33,690 nt of DNA, from contig CAZHIZ010000023.1 in NCBI GenBank assembly GCA_964532875.1, positions 1-33,690 of the forward strand, given 5' to 3'. Shown here in pieces: positions 26,611-33,459 of the stretch (the first letter of the stretch is position 1; the number at the start of each line of letters is the position of its first letter). Source of the stretch: Caldithrix sp964532875 (GTDB lineage: Bacteria > Calditrichota > Calditrichia > Calditrichales > Calditrichaceae). The notes under the pieces were generated by a model. It was not told the origin of the DNA. It ran no database searches and was given only the letters and a program-made list of their open reading frames with translations. A program made the position numbers and the translations under genes.

Positions 26611-28632
26611 ATGCCCAAAAAGAAAACGATAACGGCAGCGATTAGTTCGATTCCGAATACGGGAAAGTCCACGCTGTTTAATGTTCTGACGGGTGCTCAC
26701 CAGGCAGTTGGCAATTGGCCGGGTGTTTCCGTTGAAAAAAAAGTCGGCAAATTTAATTTGAACGGCTACCAAATTCAATTAATCGATTTACCCGGCTGTT
26801 ATTCCCTAACCGCCACCTCCATCGAAGAAAAAGTGGTACGCGATTTCATCCTGCAAACCCCGCCGGATATCATCATAAATATTGTTGATGCCCGTAATCT
26901 GTATCGCAGCCTGGGATTAACTTTGCAACTGGCTCAAAGCGGCATTCCCATGGTGGTGGCTGTGAACATGATGGACGAAGCACGCCGCATGGGTTTAAAA
27001 ATCGATATCGATGGTTTGGCTCAACATTTGGGGGTACCGGTGGTACCCATTGTTGCGCGCAAGGGCGAGGGAATAGACCGCTTGAAAGAGACCTTGTTAC
27101 AAGTGCTCGAAGGGAAAATAAAACTGCATGCGCCTAAAACCTCGTGTCCCATTCAAACACATCCTTCCGTTGTTTCCCTGGCCAAAGAAATTAAAGAATT
27201 GAATTTCAACCCCAAACTGAATGATGTGTTCCTGGCCGTTCGGTTCCTTGAGAACGACGAAACACTAAAAAAAATAGAGAATCGTTCCTCTAAAGCGCAT
27301 GAACTGGATCGCAAGGTTATTAAAACGCGCCAATATCTGGAACATTCGTTAAAAGAAAAAATCCCCACCGCCTGCGCCCATTGCCGCTTTAATAGCGCCC
27401 GAGGTTTGGTCATGGAAACCACATCCGAACACATTACCATGACCGACCGCATCACGGAAAAGATCGATGCCGTTTTATTACACAAATATCTGGGCATCCC
27501 GCTTTTTTTGCTGATCATGCTTCTTTTGTTCCAAGGAATTTATGCCCTGGGCACACCGCTTCAGGATTGGATATCACAGGGATTCGAGTGGTTACAAAAC
27601 GCCACGCGAGCTTTGCCCGTTCTGCAGCAGGCACCACCGTTCTTAACCAGTTTTTTGGTGGACGGACTTCTGCAAGGGGTCGGCGTGGTGGTGGCCTTTT
27701 TCCCTATTATTGCCCTTTTTTTTATTTTCATGTCCATTGTGGAAGACAGCGGCTACATGGCCAGAGCGGCCTTTTTGCTGGATCATTTGATGCACGCCAT
27801 TGGTTTGGATGGCCGGGCTTTCATTAATGTTCTTTTGGGATACGGCTGCAATGTCCCTGCCGTCATGGGTACGCGCATTCTTTCCAGTCAACACAACCGC
27901 ATCATCACCATGTTGATCATTCCGTTTACACTGTGCAGTGCCCGCCTGCAGGTTTTTATTTTCATTTCTGGGATTTTATTCGCGGCGACCGTTGCACCAT
28001 GGGTGGTCTTTGGTCTGTACGCCTTAAGTTTTATTGTGGTGATTTTGGTCGGACTGTTTCTCAAAATAATTCATTACGCCGGCAAACCCGAACCCTTCAT
28101 TATGGAAATCCCGCCCTACCGATTGCCCACCTTGCGAACGGTATTGCTGCGCGCCTGGGAAGAAATGAAAGGTTTTCTCAATCGGGCTTCAACTATTATT
28201 GTGGTCGGGGTCATCGTGGTATGGCTGCTCACCAATTTGCCGCCTGGCGTTAGCCCTGGCAGCACACAAAGCTGGGCGGCCAAAATCGGCCAATCCGTTT
28301 CACCCATCTTCCATCCCATTGGCATCGACTGGCAGGAAATCATCGCTCTTCTATTCGGCTTTATTGCCAAAGAAATTGTGATCGGTTCTTTAGCCGTTAT
28401 TTACGGGGGAAACCCGGCTGCACATATTGCCGCTCATGTTACTCCCTTGCAGGGTATCAGTTTCATGATCTTTACCTTGCTCTACACCCCCTGCGTGGCC
28501 ACGATTGCCACTATCAAAGCCGAATCCGGATCGTGGAAGGTAACCGGATTCTCCGTAGGTCTGGGCCTGCTTTTGGCCTGGTTATTGAGCTTCCTTGTTT
28601 ATCAAGGCGGTTTATTGTTGGGATTTGCTTAA
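26611..28632 (+). CDS. feoB: ferrous iron transporter FeoB with atypical G1 motif
   Basis: 673 residues. The N-terminal G domain has G2 region VGNWPGVSVE (33-42), G3 DLPG (59-62) and G4 NMMD (119-122). The G1 loop reads SIPNTGKST (13-21), where the family normally has GNPNSGKTT, so the first Gly is Ser and the Asn is Ile. A guanine-dissociation-inhibitor-like helical linker follows (about 170-290), then the membrane domain with two Gate repeats (VVVAFFPIIALFFIFMSIVEDSGYMARAAF; LLGYGCNVPAVMGTR with the conserved Cys; IPFTLCSARLQVF). It imports Fe(II) across the inner membrane. ATG at 26611 lies 8 bp after feoA; no strong ribosome site, so coupling is likely. Confidence 0.96.
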   Translation: MPKKKTITAAISSIPNTGKSTLFNVLTGAHQAVGNWPGVSVEKKVGKFNLNGYQIQLIDLPGCYSLTATSIEEKVVRDFILQTPPDIIINIVDARNLYRSLGLTLQLAQSGIPMVVAVNMMDEARRMGLKIDIDGLAQHLGVPVVPIVARKGEGIDRLKETLLQVLEGKIKLHAPKTSCPIQTHPSVVSLAKEIKELNFNPKLNDVFLAVRFLENDETLKKIENRSSKAHELDRKVIKTRQYLEHSLKEKIPTACAHCRFNSARGLVMETTSEHITMTDRITEKIDAVLLHKYLGIPLFLLIMLLLFQGIYALGTPLQDWISQGFEWLQNATRALPVLQQAPPFLTSFLVDGLLQGVGVVVAFFPIIALFFIFMSIVEDSGYMARAAFLLDHLMHAIGLDGRAFINVLLGYGCNVPAVMGTRILSSQHNRIITMLIIPFTLCSARLQVFIFISGILFAATVAPWVVFGLYALSFIVVILVGLFLKIIHYAGKPEPFIMEIPPYRLPTLRTVLLRAWEEMKGFLNRASTIIVVGVIVVWLLTNLPPGVSPGSTQSWAAKIGQSVSPIFHPIGIDWQEIIALLFGFIAKEIVIGSLAVIYGGNPAAHIAAHVTPLQGISFMIFTLLYTPCVATIATIKAESGSWKVTGFSVGLGLLLAWLLSFLVYQGGLLLGFA

Positions 28633-29028
28633 AAATCGGCACAAAAATTTGCGTGCATTTTCATAAATGATTATTATTCGGTACGATATTTAGGGTTGTT
28701 CTTTACATAAGAAGTTTAATCGAATGCCGTACGTTTTGCAAAAAAGTGCAAACGTTTCGCTTTTTTGCATGTCCGCCATTTCTCTGAAAAATCCGTTATT
28801 TGACGGATTCTTCGACGGCCTTCCGCCTGCCCGCCACAGGGCATCCCTATTTTCATTTTTCCGCAACCAAATCAAAAATACCTTTTTGAATAAACCCGCC
28901 AAATACTTTGGGGCACTACATCTTAAACCGTTCGTGAACTCCTTTTTACCAACCCGGTTGAATGTGGAATGCAAAATTGCCGCGCCCACACGGGCGAAAT
29001 ATAAACCAACAAAAAAGGAGGTGTAACT
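28633..29028. other. 396-bp region between feoB and the SPW gene
   Basis: Open frames on both strands (about 28690-29037) lack homology and normal composition, and I do not call genes. It holds a long AT-rich hairpin (28738-28768), a second hairpin (28790-28809, AATCCGT against ACGGATT) and a possible promoter with TTGCGT and TATTAT 17 bases apart (about 28650-28678). It ends in a strong AAAGGAGGTG ribosome site. Confidence 0.6.
28738..28768. terminator. hairpin downstream of feoB
   Basis: GCAAAAAAGTG pairs with CGCTTTTTTGC (one G-T pair) around CAAACGTTT. It lies about 105 bp past feoB. It could act as the feo terminator, though no T run follows on the plus strand, or as part of the next leader. 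Confidence 0.4.
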
Positions 29029-29328
29029 ATGTGGCAAGCATGGGTTAACTTCATTTTGGGGTTATGGCTCATTGTTTCGGGGCTGATTGCCGGTCTGAAT
29101 ACCAACATCAATTATATTATTGTTGGTATTATCGTGGCCATCTTGGGGTTTTGGACGTACAAACAATGGCAAGGGATTGTCAACGGGATTTTGGGATTAT
29201 GGATTCTTGTTTCGGGTTTTATTGCCGCATTGATGATTAATTGGAATCTGATCATCGTGGGGATTGTTGTGGCCATTCTGGCTATTTGGCAGGCCCTGAC
29301 CAAACCCAAAGCAACCGAACAACAATAA
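29029..29328 (+). CDS. SPW-repeat small integral membrane protein
   Basis: 99 residues, nearly all membrane. Two tandem copies of one unit are plain: WVNFILGLWLIVSGLIAGL then YIIVGIIVAILGFWTY; and IVNGILGLWILVSGFIAAL then LIIVGIVVAILAIWQAL. That makes four helices in two hairpins, the SPW repeat (PF03779) pattern. Function is unknown for the family. The ATG at 29029 follows AAAAAGGAGGTG, one of the strongest ribosome sites in the window, so high translation is likely. It has its own terminator 11 bp downstream. Confidence 0.87.
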   Translation: MWQAWVNFILGLWLIVSGLIAGLNTNINYIIVGIIVAILGFWTYKQWQGIVNGILGLWILVSGFIAALMINWNLIIVGIVVAILAIWQALTKPKATEQQ

Positions 29329-29339
29329 AAGGATTTTTA

Positions 29340-29366
29340 AGAGCCCCGATTATTCGGGGCTTATTT
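29340..29366 (+). terminator. intrinsic terminator, probably bidirectional
   Basis: AGCCCCGA and TCGGGGCT pair around TTAT, followed by TATTT. On the opposite strand the same stem precedes CTTAAAAATCC and may also serve the chrA gene ending at 29443. Confidence 0.85.
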
Positions 29367-29442
29367 AATTCTTCCACCCATGCTGTCGCTTTCGGCTAAA
29401 ATGACGTGAAAGAAAAAGGATATGCGGCCCAGAATCGTTTTC

Positions 29443-30657
29443 TCAGGCCAAAGCAATGCCGCTAAAGAACAGGCCGACGGCTAAGATCATGCCCGCTAAA
29501 AAAATCCACAGAATATTTATTTTATAATAACGTACCGCTAAAAAGGCGCCCACGGCCCAAATGTAGGGTAACGGGCTGCTCAAACTTACCTGACCCAAAC
29601 TGATCAATACAAACAATAGCATGCCCGTAAAAGCAGCCAGAACCCCCTGCAGAGATCGGCGGATTATTTGCAAATGCTTGATCTGGCCGTAAATTTCGGA
29701 AACGATTAAGGTGTAAAAAAACGAGGGGAAGAACATTCCGAAAGTGGCCACAGCGCTGCCGCTGATGCCGGCTACTTTGTATCCGATGAAAGTGGCGGTG
29801 ATTAAAAACGGCCCCGGTGTAATTTGCCCCAGAGCGATGCCGTCGGCAAATTGCTTCATCGTTAGCCAATGGTGCGAAATAACTGCTTCCTGTTGCAACA
29901 GCGGCATAATGGTAAATCCGCTTCCGAACGCTACGGCACCGATTTTGAACATGGAAAGTAAAAGTTCGGTTAGTGACTTCTTGAAAAATAATCCCACAAC
30001 GATGATCATTACAAAACCCATGCCCGTTATGGTAATGGCAAACAGACGATAACGGAATCTTCCCGGAATTCCGGCACCTGTTTCAGGTTCGTTTTCATTG
30101 ACCGCAGTTTTGCCGCGAAACAACAAAATGCCTAAAACAATAGCCATGATGATGACCCAAAATGCGTTTATTTTGAACAGCATTAGTAAAAAGGCCAATG
30201 CGGCAATAAGCGCACCATGGGCCGATTTCAAATAGCGTTGGCTAAAATCAATAAAAATATGGGCTACGATGCCCACGACCATGGCCTCCAGTGCAATAAA
30301 CAGGGGATGAATCCAGGAAACCAGTCCGTAGCGAAAATACACCCATGATAAGACCGTCATCAACACATACGAAGGGAATAAAAAGAAAAAACTGCCTAAA
30401 AGTGCGCCGCTAAAACCTTTGCTGCGATACGCTCCGTAAGTGGCTAAATTGTACATGATAGGGCCCGGGTACATTTGCACCATGGCCAGGCCCTCGTCCA
30501 ACTGCTGGCGCGTTAACCATTTACGATTGATAAGAAGGGCCTTCAATTGCTGCAGAATGGCCATGCCGTAAGCCGTTAAGCCGATTTTGAAAAAAGCCAG
30601 GATTAGTTCTGCTAAAGAAAGCCCGGAGAATTGTTCGCTATCGTTTTTCGTTTCCAT
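29443..30657 (-). CDS. chrA: ChrA family (chromate ion transporter) protein
   Basis: 404 residues, the two-domain long form. Each half has the ChrA motif: AFFKIGLTAYGMAILQQL with VQMYPGPIMYN (PGP at 64-66), and MFKIGAVAFGSGFTIMPLL with ALGQITPGPFLITATFIGY (PGP at 281-283). About 10-12 membrane helices; the polar linker (182-200) separates the halves. Characterised members export chromate, but many relatives are of unknown substrate, so resistance is not proven. ATG 30657 lies 9 bp after the ferredoxin-like gene's stop and has no clear Shine-Dalgarno, implying cotranscription and coupling. Confidence 0.9.
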   Translation of the reverse strand: METKNDSEQFSGLSLAELILAFFKIGLTAYGMAILQQLKALLINRKWLTRQQLDEGLAMVQMYPGPIMYNLATYGAYRSKGFSGALLGSFFFLFPSYVLMTVLSWVYFRYGLVSWIHPLFIALEAMVVGIVAHIFIDFSQRYLKSAHGALIAALAFLLMLFKINAFWVIIMAIVLGILLFRGKTAVNENEPETGAGIPGRFRYRLFAITITGMGFVMIIVVGLFFKKSLTELLLSMFKIGAVAFGSGFTIMPLLQQEAVISHHWLTMKQFADGIALGQITPGPFLITATFIGYKVAGISGSAVATFGMFFPSFFYTLIVSEIYGQIKHLQIIRRSLQGVLAAFTGMLLFVLISLGQVSLSSPLPYIWAVGAFLAVRYYKINILWIFLAGMILAVGLFFSGIALA

Positions 30658-30666
30658 GACATCAAT

Positions 30667-31317
30667 TTACGAAATTTTGTTTTCGGATACGAGCACAATA
30701 TCGTTTTCCTTAAATACAGTCCTTACTTTTTCGAGGTAGGACCTTACATCGCCGTATTCGGTAGAAACCAATCGAAAGCGGCAATACGAGGGTGCCTTCT
30801 CGTTCCAGCAACTTTTTAAGCTGGGTGTCTCGATGTGGATGTAAAGCAAGTCGCAAGGATCATCCTTTAACACATCATACAATTTGGGAATAAGCCGACG
30901 TTCACCGAAGTGTCCCGTTGCTTCGATTTCAATAGCCGTGGTCACGGCATTTAAAATCGATTCCGCTTTAGCCCGTGCCTCTTCGTAAGCTTTTTTCGTC
31001 TTTTTCTGCCGGGCGGCCTGACGCACTACCTTTAGAATTTTGTACTCTTTTTCCAGTTTCTGTACGAATTCTCTGGGCGGAAAGGCGATGGCTTCCGTGG
31101 GGCAAATGGTGGCACAGGTCGTGCAGCCTACCAAACAATTGTAGGGTCGTTCCACAATTGCTTTTCGTCGGGTATCGTCATACTCGAAAACCTCCCGACC
31201 GCAACTTACGTAACACAATTCGCATCCGATGCATTTTTCTTCGGTGATTTTTGGATACCAAGCGATTTCCGTTCTCGGAATTCCGTGCCACCGGGTTTTG
31301 CTTAAGTCTTTGGCCAT
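30667..31317 (-). CDS. ferredoxin-like 2x[4Fe-4S] protein with unrecognised C-terminal domain
   Basis: 216 residues from ATG 31317, with AAAGGAGATG upstream. The N-terminal 80 residues bind two clusters: C29, C32, C35, C39 in CIGCELCYVSC, and C61, C65, C68, C72 in CLVGCTTCATICP. A charged helix (90-115, KKTKKAYEEARAKAES) leads into about 100 residues (GHFGERRLIPKLYDVL; PCDLLYIHIETPSLKSCW; RFRLVSTEYGDVRSYLEKV) I cannot assign. The role is presumably electron transfer in the cytosol. It is the first gene of a two-gene unit with chrA, which is unusual for that transporter. Confidence 0.88.
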   Translation of the reverse strand: MAKDLSKTRWHGIPRTEIAWYPKITEEKCIGCELCYVSCGREVFEYDDTRRKAIVERPYNCLVGCTTCATICPTEAIAFPPREFVQKLEKEYKILKVVRQAARQKKTKKAYEEARAKAESILNAVTTAIEIEATGHFGERRLIPKLYDVLKDDPCDLLYIHIETPSLKSCWNEKAPSYCRFRLVSTEYGDVRSYLEKVRTVFKENDIVLVSENKIS

Positions 31318-31448
31318 GGTACATCTCCTTTAATTTTGATGAATCGGAATTTTTTAAAATGACATTTTTTGCCGGTTTTAGTTGTATGGTCTCTTTTGCT
31401 AAGCGCCGTTTAATGTGGCGCAGAGAACACATTTCAGTTGTTTGCCTT

Positions 31449-32369
31449 TTAAGAATTTTTATCCGGCTCCTGTCTGTTTTTCGGTTTCACGACTAAAACC
31501 GGCACGTGACCGTGGGCTAAGACCCGGCCAGTGGTGCTCCCGAATAATTTTTCAATAAAACCATGCTCACCGTGCGAACCCATGACAATGAGTGAAACCC
31601 GAAGCTCGTCCGCTTCTTCAAATTTTTGGGCCGGTTTTAAGCCGGGGAAAATGGCCCTGTCACGGGCAATGGTTTTGTAAAGGAACGTCCCCTCGGCAAT
31701 GAAACGCCGACTAAAATTGTAGGCCGTACTCCAGGAAAAAAGAGCCGCGTCTCCCAAATTGGTGCCTTTTTTGTTTTTGCCGCGCTCAATAAAAAAAGCC
31801 GACCAACGCATATCCCATTTAGCGAATTCCCATTCGGGCATAAGGGCCAAACCGGCATCAAAACTACCCGTACCTAAAGGCATTTCCGTGCGTGACAGAT
31901 GCCCGTCATCGGCAAGGCCCGTTGGCGACTTGCTAAACAACAAACCAGAGAGTAAAAAGCGATGAGCCTTGTTGACATAGAATTTGTAAAGCAAGGCGCC
32001 GATTACATCACCAAGTCCATCGCTTTTTTTGGTAATTTTGGGCGTGGTAAAACGTTTGTGAACATAAGGCACATTGACAATGGCCGTCAGTCGGTTTAAG
32101 AGACCGTAGCGTATTTTTAAAATATAGGAATCGGAAGTAAAGGAGGTACCACCCGGTAGTGCGGTCATGGTTGCGCTGCGGGGATTGAACATACGCGTAA
32201 CATGGGGGAAGACGGCATATCCGCGGAATACCCAGTGTCCCTGCGGCAAGGTTTTGGCCGGAATGCCATACAGGGGTGGGCGCGGTGTTAATGTTTGCGC
32301 CCGTAAAGTTGATAGGCAAACCGAGAGAATGACGAGAATTGCCACTAAAAATTTTCGTGTAAAATTCAT
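31449..32369 (-). CDS. outer-membrane-type protein ending in the C-terminal half of a universal stress protein (chimera)
   Basis: 306 residues from ATG 32369 (GGAGGG upstream). It has a signal peptide (MNFTRKFLVAILVILSVCLS, then TLRAQ). About 225 residues follow of the alternating aromatic/polar strands typical of outer-membrane barrels (GHWVFRGYAVFPHVTRMF; YILKIRYGLLNRLTAIVNVPYV; WDMRWSAFFIERG). From 31619 downward the last 56 residues switch to EEADELRVSLIVMGSHG, then EKLFGSTTGRVLAHGHVPVLVV: the nucleotide-binding loop and last strand of a UspA fold. The first 80-90 residues of that domain are absent. A cytosolic fold cannot work half-length at the end of a barrel. Deletion or misassembly is likely. 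Confidence 0.75.
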   Translation of the reverse strand: MNFTRKFLVAILVILSVCLSTLRAQTLTPRPPLYGIPAKTLPQGHWVFRGYAVFPHVTRMFNPRSATMTALPGGTSFTSDSYILKIRYGLLNRLTAIVNVPYVHKRFTTPKITKKSDGLGDVIGALLYKFYVNKAHRFLLSGLLFSKSPTGLADDGHLSRTEMPLGTGSFDAGLALMPEWEFAKWDMRWSAFFIERGKNKKGTNLGDAALFSWSTAYNFSRRFIAEGTFLYKTIARDRAIFPGLKPAQKFEEADELRVSLIVMGSHGEHGFIEKLFGSTTGRVLAHGHVPVLVVKPKNRQEPDKNS

Positions 32370-32411
32370 GATAAACCCTCCATATATGTTAATATGCGCA
32401 AAATAGCATAT

Positions 32412-32439
32412 AAAATACAAATAAAAATCGCATTGTCAA
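32412..32439 (-). promoter_or_regulatory. sigma70-type promoter of the outer-membrane/USP gene
   Basis: Minus strand: TTGACA (32439-32434), a 16-base spacer and TATTTT (32417-32412), about 43 bp upstream of the ATG at 32369. Confidence 0.6.
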
Positions 32440-32529
32440 TAGCTCGCTGCACTTTTTTCTGTTTTTTTTTCTGTTGAAAGGGAAATCGCTACTAACAGAA
32501 AAAATGGACAAGTAACTTCGTCCTGCATT

Positions 32530-32588
32530 CCTTCCCCTATGAGGGGAAGGTGACTTTGACGTAAGCGTCGAAGGAGGAAAGGGTGCAA
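32530..32588 (+). repeat. interspersed double-hairpin repeat, copy 4
   Basis: CCTTCCCCTAT and GAGGGGAAGG form the first hairpin. TGACTTTGACG and GCGTCGAAGGAGG follow, giving a shortened second stem (GACG/CGTC). It has diverged in the middle compared with copies 1-3 but keeps both hairpins. Confidence 0.75.
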
Positions 32589-32766
32589 AAGGGAAATAGG
32601 GGTTGGGTTGATTGGTTGAATGGAAAATGGTTAAATGGGCAAGCCACCAGCAGAATAATTCCTGAATTTTTTCTGGATGCCGTCACACGAGTGCCGAGAG
32701 ATCCACCCCAAGTCGGAAAGACTCAAAATATCGGTAGAATTGTTACAAGCTGAATTACCACGAGCT

Positions 32767-32832
32767 GAATTGCCACGAGCTTCAGCTCGTGGACAAAAGA
32801 GTCGCCACAAAAATATTGGGGATTTATCCCCA
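32767..32832 (+). repeat. two-hairpin repeat, copy A (plus orientation)
   Basis: GAATTGCCACGAGC and GCTCGTGG give a hairpin (stem 32773-32780 with 32785-32792). About 25 bases later GGGGAT and ATCCCC give a second (32818-32831). A 15-base tandem (AGCTGAATTACCACG, then AGCTGAATTGCCACG) lies immediately before it. Confidence 0.82.
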
Positions 32833-32912
32833 GCAATTCCTGCGGCTGTTGCTAACCGGTTGCCGAGTGGGTCCTGTCATGGGCGATGAGCGTATCAGGG
32901 CAACGGCGGCCA

Positions 32913-32958
32913 CGGTTCTCTCGATACGCCCCGCCTGCGGCGGGGCACTCGAGAACCG
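32913..32958. repeat. long GC-rich hairpin
   Basis: Outer arms CGGTTCTC and GAGAACCG enclose an inner perfect stem GCCCCGCC / GGCGGGGC with a TGC loop (32928-32946). The TCGATACGCC wording and layout resemble REP elements of other bacteria. Confidence 0.78.
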
Positions 32959-33014
32959 ATTGGTGACGCGATTACCAACGCACCATTTGCTCAATGTAAT
33001 TTCCTGATCCAACT

Positions 33015-33037
33015 ATTCATCTTCTACGAAGATGAAT
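33015..33037. repeat. hairpin with 10-bp stem and TAC loop
   Basis: ATTCATCTTC and GAAGATGAAT around TAC, followed by TTTT. Confidence 0.8.
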
Positions 33038-33070
33038 TTTTAGTGAGGTGCATATTGATGCTACAATAAT

Positions 33071-33089
33071 GGAACATCTGCGATGTTCC
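33071..33089. repeat. hairpin with 8-bp stem and TGC loop
   Basis: GGAACATC and GATGTTCC around TGC, followed shortly by TTTTT. Confidence 0.8.
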
Positions 33090-33236
33090 GGATTTTTGCC
33101 CGACCTAAAAGTAGTCAAGAATCGAAATGTGACGAAAAAAATCGGAGAGTTGGTAAAATTCATTTTAAAAAATTTTAAATTCTTTTGTCTCACTAAAAAA
33201 ACAATCGAAAATATTTTTCAACAAGCAAAATCGTTG

Positions 33237-33251
33237 ATCGCCGTAGGCGAT
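33237..33251. repeat. hairpin with 6-bp stem and GTA loop
   Basis: ATCGCC and GGCGAT around GTA. Confidence 0.6.
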
Positions 33252-33394
33252 TCATTATTGTAGCTAAGGCATCAGTCCAAAACAAAATTGAATCGTTGTA
33301 AAAGATCCATATTTCGTCCCAAGCGATAAATAGCTTTTGAGTAAAATAAAAACCGTTTCGGAGATCACAATTGCTTAGTTTTGTTCTGTATTGT

Positions 33395-33459
33395 CGGGGA
33401 TAAATCCCCGCTTTGGGTTTGGAACTTTTTAGCCCACGAGCTAAAGCTCGTGGCAATTC
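33395..33459 (-). repeat. two-hairpin repeat, copy B (minus orientation)
   Basis: Reverse complement of the copy A pattern: GAATTGCCACGAGC, TTTA, GCTCGTGG, then a spacer and GGGGATTTATCCCC. Both stems are perfect (33434-33453, 33396-33409), and the loop differs from copy A (TTTA against TTCA). Confidence 0.82.

Noticed and set aside
28690..29037. Opposing open frames of 115 and 100 codons between feoB and the SPW gene
   Set aside because: Neither shows a domain, a credible start or coding-like composition, and they overlap each other; the hairpins and leader explain the region better.
32767..33459. CRISPR array
   Set aside because: There are two inverted copies and unrelated hairpins, no regularly spaced direct repeats with unique spacers, and no cas genes.
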